Shown: one piece after another, positions 27,996-37,514 of the stretch
Layout of the letters: each line of letters starts with the position of its first letter
Numbering within the stretch: position 1 is the first letter of the stretch
Source of the DNA: UBA11574 sp963752565
GTDB taxonomy: Bacteria; Desulfobacterota; Desulfobacteria; Desulfobacterales; UBA11574
Length of the DNA: 64,000 nt
Direction of reading: 5' to 3'
NCBI GenBank assembly: GCA_963752565.1
Contig: CAVVZC010000003.1
Coordinates: 62,001-126,000 of the forward strand
Notes under the pieces: model-generated
Seen by the model: the letters and a program-made list of their open reading frames with translations, nothing else
Databases searched by the model: none
What the model was told of the DNA's origin: nothing
Translations under genes and position numbers: made by a program

Positions 27996-30012
27996 TCAGG
28001 TAATAAGATCTAGTGCTTTTTGTACAACATGCTCTGAAGTAAATCCATATTTTTCCATCACAATACCGCCCGGTGCTGAAGCACCAAAACTGTTTATGCC
28101 GATGACAGCACCCCTGGTACCAACATATCGACACCATCCCATTGAAGAACCGGCCTCCACGGCCAAGCGCGTTTGGACATCCGGCGGGAGCACATGATCT
28201 TTGTATTTTTGAGATGTCTTTTCGAAAAGTTCCCAGCTGGGCATACTCACAACTCGTGCGGCAACACCTTCTTCAAGCAGACGTGCCTTGGCTTCGATAA
28301 TGATATGAACCTCGGATCCCGTACCGATCAGTATAATGTCAGGCTTGCCGTCACAATCCGCCAGTACATAAGCCCCTTTTGTCAAACCGTCTTTTATAGC
28401 GTTGGATTTCAATACCGGAAGTTTTTGGCGGCTTAGAATCAGCGCAATCGGGCCATTGGTGATTTTAAGGGCCCGTCGCCATGCCTGGGCTGTTTCAGAT
28501 GCATCGGCCGGGCGAATAACGGTTAGACCCGGAATCGCACGGAGACTGACCAGATGCTCCACAGGCTGGTGTGTGGGTCCGTCTTCACCCACTGCGATAC
28601 TGTCGTGGGTAAAGACATAAATGACCGGTAAATTCATAATGGCGGCAACGCGTAAGGCCGGCCTTAAATAATCTGCAAAAACCAAGAATGTACCGCCATA
28701 AGGCCGGAGACCGTGGTGAAGAAACATGCCGGACATGATTCCTCCCATGGCGTGTTCCCGAACACCGAAACGGATATTTCGGCCGTCATAAGCATCTTTT
28801 TGAAATTCGTGGGATATCTCCAAAAACGTTTTGGTTGACGGGGCCAGATCAGCAGAGCCGCCGATGAGTGTGGGAAGTCTCGAGGCAATGGCATTTAAGA
28901 CTTTACCGGACGCCGCCCGGGTGGCGATGGGACCGTCCGAAACTGAAAATTCGGGGATGTCTTCATCCCATCCGGTGGTCAGAAAGCCGCTCATGGCATC
29001 CACCCATTGTATTTGCCATATCCGGATATTTTTTGCTGTAAGCCTGAAATTTTTCCTGCCATCCAGCTTCGGCTTCCCTCCCGGCTTCAACACATTGTGT
29101 GAAATGATTCCATACCGCATCCGGGATATTAAATAAGGCATCCTCCGGAAGACCCAGTGATTTTTTGGCCAGACGAACCTCTTCTTCACCCAACGGCGCA
29201 CCGTGGGCATCAGCGGTATCCTGCTTGTTGGGGCTTCCGTATGCGATATGGGTTCGCAGAACAATCAAAGACGGCCGCCCGGTTTGGGCTTTGGCCGCCT
29301 GAAAGGCGTTATATATGGCATCGATATCATTGCCGTCATCAACGTTTAGAATGTGCCAGTGATACGCCTTGAATCGAAGGGCAACATCTTCTGTAAAAGC
29401 TATTTCCGTGGAACCTTCTATGGATATTTTATTGTCGTCGTATATGCAGATCAATTTACCCAGCCCCAAATGGCCGGCAAGGGACGCTGCTTCAGAAGAG
29501 ATGCCTTCCATCATGTCCCCGTCGCCGCAAATCATGTAAGTGTAATGGTCGACAATCTCATGTCCGGGGCTGTTAAATCGGGCGGCAAGATGCCGTTCCG
29601 CCATGGCCATGCCCACGGCATTGGCAAAGCCCTGACCCAGTGGGCCGGTGGTGGTTTCCACCCCCGGTGTATGCCCGAATTCGGGATGGCCGGGTGTTTT
29701 GCTGTTCCATTGACGAAAATTCTTAATATCATCAAGGGTAACGGCATACCCTGAGAGATGAAGCAGGCTGTAAAGGAGCATTGAGGCATGCCCGGCTGAA
29801 AGCACGAAACGATCCCTATCGAGCCATCCGGGATTTTCAGGATTGTGTTTCATCATCCGGGTCCAAAGGACATAAGCTGCCGGTGCAAGCCCCATGGGGG
29901 CACCGGGATGGCCGGAATTGGCCTTTTGAACCGCATCCATGGAAAGGGCACGGATGGTATTGATACACAGGTCATCGATATTTCGCCGGGTTTCAGCCAA
30001 ACCTTCAGTCAT
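27996..30012 (-). pseudogene. tkt: Transketolase gene with a single frameshift
   Basis: Thiamine-diphosphate enzyme of the pentose phosphate pathway. The 5' frame (start 30,012, AAAGGAGAAACGAATC site) encodes the ThDP domain: SGHPGAPMGLAP, GPLGQGFANAVGMA, CGDGDMMEGISSEAASLAGHL and the later DDNKISIEGST. The 3' frame covers the pyrimidine-binding and C-terminal domains: GSADLAPSTKT, FGVREHAMGGIMSGM, THDSIAVGEDGPTHQPVEHL, and GIGTGSEVH-like IGTGSEVHII. The frames switch near 29,014, where PDMA in one frame continues as IQWVDAMSGF in the other; removing one A from GCAAATACA restores a ~660-aa protein. All catalytic residues are otherwise intact. This is unusual for a core gene, so a sequencing error is a serious possibility. 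The site is not a long homopolymer. Confidence 0.85.
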
Positions 30013-30065
30013 GATTCGTTTCTCCTTTTTTCAGTAAGCAGTGAATGGTGAACACTAAATGTCGA

Positions 30066-30935
30066 TTAAAGTGCTCTTAGAAATTCCGGTTTCAGGTCTA
30101 TCTTGCCCGCAAGGGCGTTATCAATCAAATTTAACGTCTTTGCTTTGTCTTTTGGGAGTCTTGCCTTAATGGGAAGATAATTTGAGGCATGATTGGCATG
30201 AAAAAGCCCTTTTGAAAGTTCCGTGGCCTCAATCATGGTTTTAAGTTCCTTCAACATGTCATCCGGTTCAAGCAGGAAAAATTTCCCATCCCTGTGATCT
30301 TGATACAACGGCGTACCGGGAATGAGCATCAATGTCAGGGCACCCACATACTCCGGATCAATGGCGGTGAGGACCCGTCCGGTTTCTATGGCATGGATAT
30401 TCGACCGCGATTTACCGGCAATTCCCAATAGCACGGTGATGGAAAGCTTGATCCCCGCCGCCCTCGCCTTTTTGCCCATTTGGATCATCTCTTCTGATGC
30501 AGCGCCCTTGTTGATCTTTTTCAATGTAACGTCGTCGCCGGTCTCAAGGCCCATGTAGAGAATGCCCAGGCCATGGGCTTTGAGCGCTTTGAGTTCATCG
30601 AGGGTTTTCATTTTCAAGCTTTTGCAGTTGGCGTATGCGCCCACACGGGTGACCCAGGGAAGCTGCCGTTCAATTTCCTTCAAGATAATCAGCAGTCTTT
30701 TCTGGGGAACGATCAGCCCATCTCCGTCACATAGAAATATGCGACGTTGACGGCGGCAATGGGTTGCCGCAAAAGCGACATCGGCCATGATAATAGAATC
30801 CGGTTTTATGCGAAAACGTTCGCCTTTGTAAGCCCCGCAGAATGTGCATTTGTTTCGCGAACACCCAACGGTTATTTGCAGCAGAATGCTGTTGGCTTCA
30901 CTGGGCGGTCGAATGATATTTCCTTCATAGTGCAT
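30066..30935 (-). CDS. Radical SAM protein (Elp3/HemN-like B12-less type)
   Basis: A 289-aa protein. The iron-sulfur cluster motif is C25-x4-C30-x2-C33 (GCSRNKCTFCGAYKG), the wider spacing seen in a subgroup of Elp3/MiaB-like radical SAM proteins. ILYMGLETGDDVTLKKINKG is the conserved SAM-contacting strand, and LGIAGKSRSNIHAIETGRVL the following helix. The ATG at 30,935 has a GGGAGAACCATTC site; an in-frame TTG five codons upstream is less likely. The reaction is unknown. It lies 54 bases downstream of nothing on its strand and divergently from the antiporter gene. Confidence 0.85.
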   Translation of the reverse strand: MHYEGNIIRPPSEANSILLQITVGCSRNKCTFCGAYKGERFRIKPDSIIMADVAFAATHCRRQRRIFLCDGDGLIVPQKRLLIILKEIERQLPWVTRVGAYANCKSLKMKTLDELKALKAHGLGILYMGLETGDDVTLKKINKGAASEEMIQMGKKARAAGIKLSITVLLGIAGKSRSNIHAIETGRVLTAIDPEYVGALTLMLIPGTPLYQDHRDGKFFLLEPDDMLKELKTMIEATELSKGLFHANHASNYLPIKARLPKDKAKTLNLIDNALAGKIDLKPEFLRAL

Positions 30936-30951
30936 GAATGGTTCTCCCAAA

Positions 30952-30974
30952 TAAAATCGCGGTACGATTTTATG
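30952..30974. promoter_or_regulatory. Short hairpin directly before the radical SAM gene
   Basis: ATAAAATCG, loop CGGTA, CGATTTTAT. It has the same stem as the hairpin at 10,857. It sits 17 bases upstream of the start codon at 30,935, next to the ribosome site, so it could affect translation or act as an operator. Confidence 0.45.
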
Positions 30975-31090
30975 AAACTAAATTTAAAACGTTTATGCAA
31001 CCATTTTTCTTTCGCATAAACCAAGGGAAAAATGATTTTATCACGAAAGCGAAAAAAGATGAAAACACGGAAAAAGATAGAAATTCTGAG

Positions 31091-31126
31091 GATTAACCCG
31101 CCAAAGTTCGGTGGCGGGTTAATTTT
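31091..31126. repeat. 12-bp perfect hairpin within a decayed repeat
   Basis: ATTAACCCGCCA, an 8-base loop, TGGCGGGTTAAT, TTT. The flanks (TCTGAGG before it; GAGCATAACGAAGAGATTGG after it, ending CCATTTATGG) match the interior of the GTGTCCATCC-type element at 6,687. So this hairpin has replaced part of a repeat copy. It lies between two divergent genes and could act as a bidirectional terminator. Confidence 0.6.
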
Positions 31127-31264
31127 CGAGCATAACGAAGAGATTGGGCAAAATAACCATTTATGGGCAGGCAATAGCTAAAAATGGTTACATTTGTTGT
31201 ATAAGTTTGATACGGTGACAATATTTCATATCCTTAAATATATCTTTTTGCAAAGCATACCTAT

Positions 31265-32245
31265 ATGACACTTCATCTGGCTCTTTTTGTTATCGGCCTG
31301 TTGATGCTCTATTACAGCGCCGGCTGGCTGGTCAAAGGATCGTCGAGTCTGGCGCGAAATCTGGGTTTGACCCCCCTTGTAATCGGTCTGACGGTCGTGG
31401 CATTCGGGACCTCCGCTCCGGAACTGGTCGTAAGCGTTGTATCTTCCATTAAAGACAAAAGCATGATTGCCGTGGGCAATGTCGTTGGAAGCAACATCTG
31501 TAACATCGCCCTTGTGCTCGGTTTATCGGCGATAGTACATCCCATAAAGGGAAGCCGGTCCGTAATCCAACGGGACATACCCATAATGCTGGGAGTATCC
31601 CTGTTTCTTTTGGTGATTTCGTTAAATTCGAAAATCGGCAGACTAGAAGGTGCGTCGCTTTTCGGTGGTATTATCGTTTATACGTGCTTCAATTATTACA
31701 TTGCCCTTAAGGAATCCAAGCGAAAAATCCATCATGAAAGTGTTGCCTTCGCACATGTCGTAAAAGACATCGAATATATAACTTCCAGATCCAGACAGGT
31801 CCTATGGATCACGGCGGGAATCATCGGTGTTGTTGTGGGTGCTGAAATTCTTATTGATGCTGCCGTTGCCATTATGAAGGTGTTTGGTGTCAGCGAAAAA
31901 TTTATCGGTCTGACCATCGTGGCACTGGGAACTTCCCTGCCTGAACTTGCCACGTCTGTTGTCGCCGCATTAAGAAAAGAGATGGACATCAGCATCGGCA
32001 ATCTTGTGGGAAGCAATGTCTTCAACATCCTCAGCGTACTTGGTGCAGCCGCTCTGGTAAACCCCATTTCAATTCCCGGCGGTTTTGTTCAAAGCGGCCT
32101 GCTCATTGATTACCTGTTCATGATGTTTGTCAGTTTTCTGCCGTGGCTGATGATGAGAAAGACGCAAATGGTGACACGCAGAGACGGAATTTCACTCCTT
32201 TTATGCTATGTCGGGTATGTTCTATATTTAACAATCAAAACCTGA
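31265..32245 (+). CDS. Calcium/sodium:cation antiporter, CaCA family
   Basis: A 326-aa inner-membrane exchanger of the YrbG/CaCA type. The two alpha-repeats are clear: GTSAPELVVSVVSSIKD followed by GNVVGSNICNIALVLG (first half), and GTSLPELATSVVAALRK followed by GNLVGSNVFNILSVLG (second half). The Glu and Asn ion-binding residues are present in both. About ten hydrophobic helices are present, with a short basic central loop (KESKRKIHHES). No Shine-Dalgarno is evident before the ATG. It probably exports Ca2+ in exchange for Na+ or H+. It is monocistronic. Confidence 0.92.
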   Translation: MTLHLALFVIGLLMLYYSAGWLVKGSSSLARNLGLTPLVIGLTVVAFGTSAPELVVSVVSSIKDKSMIAVGNVVGSNICNIALVLGLSAIVHPIKGSRSVIQRDIPIMLGVSLFLLVISLNSKIGRLEGASLFGGIIVYTCFNYYIALKESKRKIHHESVAFAHVVKDIEYITSRSRQVLWITAGIIGVVVGAEILIDAAVAIMKVFGVSEKFIGLTIVALGTSLPELATSVVAALRKEMDISIGNLVGSNVFNILSVLGAAALVNPISIPGGFVQSGLLIDYLFMMFVSFLPWLMMRKTQMVTRRDGISLLLCYVGYVLYLTIKT

Positions 32246-32287
32246 CGGTTTTTTTTCACTATTATTGACCGGCATGCTCCCCGTAAA

Positions 32288-32307
32288 CCCCGTCCTTTAG
32301 GGTGGGG
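32288..32307 (+). mobile_element. Solo IS200/IS605-type right-end hairpin
   Basis: CCCCGTCC, loop TTTA, GGGTGGGG forms an 8-bp stem with two G-T pairs. The surrounding pattern (AAACCCCGTCC...GGGGAGGC) is that of the right end of IS605/IS1341 tnpB elements and of the 3' end of their omega RNA. No tnpA or tnpB is present in the neighbourhood. It could now serve as a terminator for the antiporter gene 43 bases upstream. Confidence 0.6.
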
Positions 32308-32715
32308 AGGCATTACTCTTTAACTCAAGTTTCGCACCCTAAATATTTAGCAACGCCAATAAAGTGTAGTGGGCCGGGAAAATTTTTTGCCGAGCAAGTT
32401 GGAAATTCGAGGTATAAATTGTATAACATGGCCTGCATAAATGTTTCATATTGCAACGATAAATCGGATAAATTCCTGTAAATATAGTGATATTTCGTTA
32501 AGTCAATATTGTCTGATAATGAATGATAAGATATTGTATTTTAAGCAAGTTATATGTGAATTTTTGAATATTTTTAATTGACATTGGATGAATTGTAATA
32601 TAGCTTGCATTTTTTGGTGAATTCGACTTCTACAGTATGCATATCCGGTGTGATGAAATTCACTTTCACATCGGGATTCATCTCTAAGGACAAGATACAA
32701 AGCCTCAAGTTAAAT

Positions 32716-32791
32716 AGGACACAGATTTTTGCAGATATACACAGATAATATTATTTTTTTTATTTTAAAAATTTTGATGATCTGTGTCCTA
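32716..32791. repeat. 76-bp element with perfect 12-bp inverted ends
   Basis: TAGGACACAGAT at 32,716 is the exact complement of ATCTGTGTCCTA at 32,780. The interior carries GCAGATATACACAGAT, then an AT tract. It ends 38 bases before the TauE-type start, in a 580-nt gene-free leader. A TTGACA (32,578) with a weak TAGCTT 17 bp downstream is a possible promoter. Confidence 0.65.
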
Positions 32792-32828
32792 AAAAGAAAT
32801 TCCTATACTATAAATTCAGGAGGATGAG

Positions 32829-33779
32829 ATGCGGATGAATGGTAAACTGTGGGTCATCATTTTACTTGGCCTGTTTTCGTTGGCGGTATTGGTGCCACCT
32901 GCTTTTGCAGAAGCATCCGCCGAAGCTGCTGCCGGCGGCCATGCCTGGTGGTTCTGGCCGATCGTACTGTTTATCGTCACTTTTATTATGGGAATTCTTG
33001 CCGTGCTCGGCGGTGTCGGCGGCGGGGTCCTCTATGTGCCGATCATCAGCGGATTTTTCCCGTTCCATTTGGACTTTGTTCGCGGCACAGGTCTTCTTGT
33101 AGCCCTTTCGGGTGCCCTGGCCGCCGGTCCCGGGCTTCTCAAGATGAACCTTGCCAGCCTGAGATTGGCGATTCCGGTGGCCCTTATCGCCTCCACCTGC
33201 GCCATCATCGGGGCCATGATCGGACTTGCGCTGCCCACCAACATCGTTCAAATTGCCCTTGGCGCCACCATCCTCGGTATATGCATTCTAATGTTAACCG
33301 CCAAAAAATCGACGGTTCCGGATGTTCCCCAAGCAGACCGTTTATCATCAGCGCTAAAAATCTGCGGTGTTTACCAGGAAGCCAGCACCGGAGAGATTAT
33401 CGACTGGAAAGTACACAGGACACCTTTAGGGTTGGGCCTGTTCGTCTTAATCGGAATCATGGCCGGCATGTTCGGCCTTGGGGCCGGATGGGCCAATGTG
33501 CCGGCACTCAACCTGCTCATGGGAGCACCACTGAAAATCAGTGTGGCCACCAGCAAATTCCTCCTTTCCATCACAGATACTTCCGCGGCATGGATATACG
33601 TGAATAAAGGCTGTGTTATACCCTTGATGGTCGTTCCCTCGCTGGTGGGAATCATGCTCGGCTCTTTTGTGGGGGTCCGTCTACTTAAAATTGCCAAGCC
33701 CACCTTTATCCGGTGGATGGTCATTGGCATCCTGGCATTTGCCGGGATCAAAGCATTGTCCAAAGGACTTGGATTTTAA
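32829..33779 (+). CDS. TauE/SafE family sulfite/anion permease
   Basis: A 316-aa membrane protein. The N-terminal hydrophobic segment ending PPAFAEASAEA looks like a signal peptide. It is followed by about eight transmembrane helices in two related halves: ILAVLGGVGGGVLYVPIISGFF and GMFGLGAGWANVPALNLLMGAP, the duplicated TauE/SafE motif. A GGAGG site precedes the ATG. TauE/SafE proteins export sulfite, sulfoacetate or related C1-C2 sulfonate/carboxylate anions. In sulfate reducers this longer form is usually followed by a DUF1634-like gene, as here. A role in sulfur oxyanion flux is inference. Confidence 0.88.
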   Translation: MRMNGKLWVIILLGLFSLAVLVPPAFAEASAEAAAGGHAWWFWPIVLFIVTFIMGILAVLGGVGGGVLYVPIISGFFPFHLDFVRGTGLLVALSGALAAGPGLLKMNLASLRLAIPVALIASTCAIIGAMIGLALPTNIVQIALGATILGICILMLTAKKSTVPDVPQADRLSSALKICGVYQEASTGEIIDWKVHRTPLGLGLFVLIGIMAGMFGLGAGWANVPALNLLMGAPLKISVATSKFLLSITDTSAAWIYVNKGCVIPLMVVPSLVGIMLGSFVGVRLLKIAKPTFIRWMVIGILAFAGIKALSKGLGF

Positions 33780-33831
33780 TTGTATATTTAAACTCAAGCA
33801 AGACATGGAATTATTTGCCGGGAGAAAATAA

Positions 33832-34257
33832 ATGGATGAAAAAACAAATACCTTGTTAAAAGCATCACCGGAGCAGCTTCTTTATGCCAAAATACTGGAA
33901 TGGGGTATGTACTTAGGTTTACTCATTCTTTTTATTACATTTGGTCTTTATACATTCGGCATTTTAGATCCCTATATTCCGCTGGATAAAGTTTCCAAGT
34001 ACTGGTCTTACAACGTCCATGACTATCTTGAACATGCAGAAATTGAACCCGGATGGGCCTGGCTGGGCATGCTCAAATACGGAGATTTTGTTAATTTCAT
34101 CGGCATAGCCATTTTGGCGGGTGTTACCATTTTATGCTATGCTGCCATCGTGCCGACGCTGCTGAAAAACAACGACAAGGTTTATGCAATTCTAGCGGTT
34201 ATTGAGGTCATTATTCTCAGTGCCGCGGCCAGCGGGATACTTGCCGTAGGGCATTAA
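33832..34257 (+). CDS. DUF1634-like membrane protein paired with the TauE permease
   Basis: A 141-aa protein with three hydrophobic helices (about residues 22-42, 82-105 and 114-138) and a conserved-looking periplasmic segment (LDKVSKYWSYNVHDYLEHAEI). DUF1634 proteins are regularly encoded next to TauE/SafE permeases, so it is presumably an accessory subunit. A GGGAGAAAATAA site precedes the ATG 52 bases after the permease gene. Biochemical function is not known for the family. Confidence 0.7.
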   Translation: MDEKTNTLLKASPEQLLYAKILEWGMYLGLLILFITFGLYTFGILDPYIPLDKVSKYWSYNVHDYLEHAEIEPGWAWLGMLKYGDFVNFIGIAILAGVTILCYAAIVPTLLKNNDKVYAILAVIEVIILSAAASGILAVGH

Positions 34258-34311
34258 CCCTAACCCTATTTTTGCTTAAATAAATCGTCGAGTGTAAGTA
34301 TAAATATTATA

Positions 34312-34490
34312 TAGTGTCCATCCATAAATCCAAAATGAACAAAATGGGTGTCCAATTCATAAATGAGCAATTTTTGTTCTGATCAAGGCCGCACAAGGGT
34401 TTGCGGTGAGGCGTACGTCTGTACGCCGCAGCCGGAAACCCGCGGAGAACGCCGATCAGGACAAAAATGGCCATTTCTGGATGGACACAA
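34312..34490. repeat. Miniature palindromic element, GTGTCCATCC type, copy 3
   Basis: It begins TAGTGTCCATCCATAAA and ends TTTCTGGATGGACACAA. The interior has ATTTTTGTTCTGATCAAGGC and, near the end, the complementary GATCAGGACAAAAATGGCC, with a GC-rich centre GGCGTACGTCTGTACGCC. The right end lies one base before the TAG (34,492-34,494, minus strand) of the SDR gene. Confidence 0.8.
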
Positions 34491-34491
34491 T

Positions 34492-36132
34492 CTAAAATAT
34501 GCCACTTAACTGATGTAACAGCGAATCACTGCAGATATCCTCGAGCTGCAATACAATCCGCTTGAGATCATGACTGTTCGAAATTGCTTTTATGGTATCG
34601 ATAGCGGCCACCTGTTCAGGCGGATAGGTTTCAAGAATTTCATAGGTATCTTCGAATTCATCGATGGCAAGCTGTGCAGTCAAAATAATATAGTCATCCA
34701 CCTGCTGTTTTGAATCCTTTAATTCCGGCCTTTCAAGAAGCGATTCTTCCATGGTTTTTGCCGTCAAAAACATCAAATCTTTGACTTCTTTCGCCGTGAA
34801 TCCTTCAACAAAGCGCCGGTAAGCAATAACCTGCGCATAGTTGGGTATCATCGCTCTGTCCCGATTCCTCACTGTTGCCGAGACGAGCTGATAGTTCAGC
34901 GTGATGTACCATTTCAGCAGGTCCTGATCCATTTTTCGGTAATTTGGAAACCGCTTTTTATTTTCCGGTTTCATCACCTCTGCCACAAGCTGATTGACCA
35001 ACGATTCGCGCAGTTCAATAAGAATATTATAAATTTCAGTACTTTTTCTGTAAGCCACCCGCTGTAAAAGCAATTCATTACGGAACTCCCAGTTTTTCGG
35101 GTGAATGATCATTTTTTCGGTGATGAACAACAAGCGTCTCAGGATATGATATCGTGGTGTGGGTTTCCAGTTTAAAGCCTTGTAGGTTACAGAAGCATCT
35201 ATGGTCAGTTTCTTGTCAATATATTCCGCCATCCAAGGTTTCTCAAGCGTCTCCTTTCCGGTCAACCACCCCAAAAACGATAGAACGACCAAACCCGGTC
35301 GTGCAAATATCTTGGGCATTTTAAACGGTTTCACATCGTATCCGTAATAGCAGCGTGTGGCGGTTCGAAAAAGATCAATATGAGAAATACTTCCCTGCGA
35401 ACCGGCAATATATACGGCCAGTTGAGGCAGCCTATCATTGATGTCTATAATTCTAAGGAACAGCTTGACAAGGTCCTTGATATGGATATACGGTACGGCT
35501 GATTCGCCGTGTCCCCCCAAAATTCTCGATAAGAGTGTCTTTTTGGAAAGCCAGGATTTCAACAGCATGTACAATATGGGATATTCGCACCAGTCACTGA
35601 ATACGGCAGCCAATCGAACGATGGAGCAAGGAAGGGTCTCGGAATAATCCTCAATTATTGCTTCCGCCCGTCGTTTACTTCTTGCATAAGGATAATCCGC
35701 ATCCACAGGACTTTTTTCGGTAAGCGCCCTGCCGGCAGTAGGAAATTTGCAAGCAGCCAAAGAACTGGAAAAAATAAACCGTTTTACGCCCAGCATTTTT
35801 GACAACTCAAGGAGATATCGGGTGCCGGTGACATTGGTCTCCTCATACACAGGATTCTCATTCAAGGTAAAGTCATAATAACCGGCCAGGTGCAGAACAT
35901 AATCTGTCCCTCCGTGTTCTTGGACATATTCAAAGACCCTCAGAAGATTTTTCCACTTGGTGATATCTGCCTGCAGCCAGTGGGTTTGGGCATTTTCCGG
36001 AACCCCGGCCTCTTTTTGGCTTCTTCGGGCGATACAAAAAATGCGAAATTTACCGGATATGGCGATAACAAAATGCCTCCCGATGAAACCCGAGGCTCCG
36101 GTCACCAAAATTCCCGGCAATCTGTTGTTCAT
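34492..36132 (-). CDS. Extended SDR (NAD-dependent epimerase-like) with C-terminal helical domain
   Basis: A 546-aa protein. The N-terminal ~330 residues form an extended short-chain dehydrogenase: TGASGFIGRH at about 11-20 (NAD(P)-binding), VLHLAGYYDF, active-site FSSSLAACK and YPYARSKRRAE (YxxxK). From about residue 340 there is a ~200-residue helical region (LLLQRVAYRKSTEIYNILIE, FVEGFTAKEVKDLMFLTAKT). Its layout recalls RsbRD N-terminal-type or globin-like helical sensor domains. That comparison is tentative. A fusion of an epimerase/reductase with such a domain is unusual. The start is well placed before the glycine motif. Substrate is unknown. Confidence 0.8.
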   Translation of the reverse strand: MNNRLPGILVTGASGFIGRHFVIAISGKFRIFCIARRSQKEAGVPENAQTHWLQADITKWKNLLRVFEYVQEHGGTDYVLHLAGYYDFTLNENPVYEETNVTGTRYLLELSKMLGVKRFIFSSSLAACKFPTAGRALTEKSPVDADYPYARSKRRAEAIIEDYSETLPCSIVRLAAVFSDWCEYPILYMLLKSWLSKKTLLSRILGGHGESAVPYIHIKDLVKLFLRIIDINDRLPQLAVYIAGSQGSISHIDLFRTATRCYYGYDVKPFKMPKIFARPGLVVLSFLGWLTGKETLEKPWMAEYIDKKLTIDASVTYKALNWKPTPRYHILRRLLFITEKMIIHPKNWEFRNELLLQRVAYRKSTEIYNILIELRESLVNQLVAEVMKPENKKRFPNYRKMDQDLLKWYITLNYQLVSATVRNRDRAMIPNYAQVIAYRRFVEGFTAKEVKDLMFLTAKTMEESLLERPELKDSKQQVDDYIILTAQLAIDEFEDTYEILETYPPEQVAAIDTIKAISNSHDLKRIVLQLEDICSDSLLHQLSGIF

Positions 36133-36267
36133 TTTACCCTTCTTTTATCTCTGTCGGCACCACAAACTCATTGAGCGTTTTATGTGATTGATGTATTAAA
36201 ATAAAAAGCCTATCATAGAGAGCCAGGCTTTGGTTATCCTCAGAGGGGATCTGCTTTGTTGGAAGTT

Positions 36268-36437
36268 TATTGAATTATTGAAAATACAAATATCAAATTA
36301 CAAATATCAAACAATGTCCAATGTCCTAAATTCGAAAATCCAAACAATGTCTCGTCTTGTAAGGTTTTGGTCATTGAATATTGTAATTTGAGATTTATTT
36401 GTAATTTGGTGCTTGGATTTTGTGATTTTAGACACAA
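36268..36437. repeat. AT-rich intergenic repeat, copy 1
   Basis: Contains GTCATTGAATATTGTAATTT, GAGATTTATTTGTAATTTGG and TGCTTGGATTTTGTG, plus facing arms such as ACAAATATCAAATTACAA. The same phrase recurs in reverse at 39,398 (CCAAGCACCAATTTAC, AAATAAATCTCAAATTCC) and forward at 45,520. It fills most of the 446-nt gap between divergent genes. Confidence 0.75.
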
Positions 36438-36578
36438 AACTCCCAGGCAGAGCCAAAATTTCTCTGACCCCCGCGATGCGGGATCTGCGACGGTCCCAGA
36501 GGACCAGGTTTTCAATAGTAGAATAAATGCAATCTATAACTGACCGGATACTTATATAACAGCACTATTGAGGGAAAA

Positions 36579-37514
36579 ATGCAATACAACACCCTTTTTG
36601 GCCCGGTACCTTCACGAAGGCTGGGAATTTCCCTGGGGGTCGATTTGGTCCCCATGAAGACCTGCACGTTAAATTGCATCTACTGCGAATGCGGCAAAAC
36701 CTCTCACTTGACACTGGAACGTAAAGAATATGTTTCGTTTGAAGCCGTCAAAAAAGAGCTGACCCATTATTTGGCGCATCATGCCCGGCCGGATTACATT
36801 ACCTTTTCCGGCTCAGGTGAACCGACACTCAATTCAAAAATCGGCGATGTTATCCGCTTTTTGAAAGATCGGGTTCCTGATGTTCCGGTGGCAGTCCTGA
36901 CCAACAGCACATTATTTTCCCAAAAACAGGTACGATCAGACATTAAAAATGCTGCGGTGGTCATCCCCTCGCTGGATGCTGCAACCGAAAAGATATTCAA
37001 CAAAATAAATTGCCCCTCTCCTCATTTGAACGTGGATAAAATCATTGACGGACTGATTCGATTCCGCAAAGAATACCGCGGAAAAATATGGCTGGAAGTC
37101 TTTATTATTCCCGGCATGAATGATACAATTTCGGAATTAAATGCCTTAAAACTGGTGATTGGAAAAATCAAGCCGGACCAGGTTCACTTGAATACACTGG
37201 ACAGACCCGGATCGGTATCAACGCTTCGTGCCGCCACCCGGGAGGAACTTGAACATGTTCTGGATGTCTTTCAGATGGAAAATGCCGTCATTGTCGCTGA
37301 TCCACCCGAGCACAGGGCGCTTTTTGCTTATCGCAGAGACACAGCGGCTGCCATTTTGGGAACCATTGCCAGACGTCCGTGTACTTCAAAAGACTTGTCT
37401 GAAATTTTGGGGTTGCAGGTCAAGGACGTGGATACGTATCTGAAATCCCTGGAAGCAGATAAAAAAATTAAGGCTGTAAAACAAAAAAGGGGATTGTTTT
37501 ACCAATTAATGTAA
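36579..37514 (+). CDS. Radical SAM protein with C-terminal winged helix (COG0731-like)
   Basis: A 311-aa protein. N-terminal FGPVPSRRLGISLGVDLVP and C29-x3-C33-x2-C36 (CTLNCIYCECG) define the COG0731/TYW1-related radical SAM group. ITFSGSGEPTLNSKIGDVI is the GGE-like SAM motif and GSVSTLRAATREEL a later conserved strip. The last ~60 residues (RRPCTSKDLSEILGLQVKDV) look like a winged-helix domain. The start has a GAGGGAAAA site. Its 3' end overlaps the aapP gene on the opposite strand by nine bases. Function is not established. Confidence 0.87.
   Translation: MQYNTLFGPVPSRRLGISLGVDLVPMKTCTLNCIYCECGKTSHLTLERKEYVSFEAVKKELTHYLAHHARPDYITFSGSGEPTLNSKIGDVIRFLKDRVPDVPVAVLTNSTLFSQKQVRSDIKNAAVVIPSLDAATEKIFNKINCPSPHLNVDKIIDGLIRFRKEYRGKIWLEVFIIPGMNDTISELNALKLVIGKIKPDQVHLNTLDRPGSVSTLRAATREELEHVLDVFQMENAVIVADPPEHRALFAYRRDTAAAILGTIARRPCTSKDLSEILGLQVKDVDTYLKSLEADKKIKAVKQKRGLFYQLM

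Noticed and set aside
32829..33607. Long overlapping frames inside the TauE gene
   Set aside because: Shadow frames of a high-GC membrane-protein gene; composition and lack of motifs mark them as non-coding.
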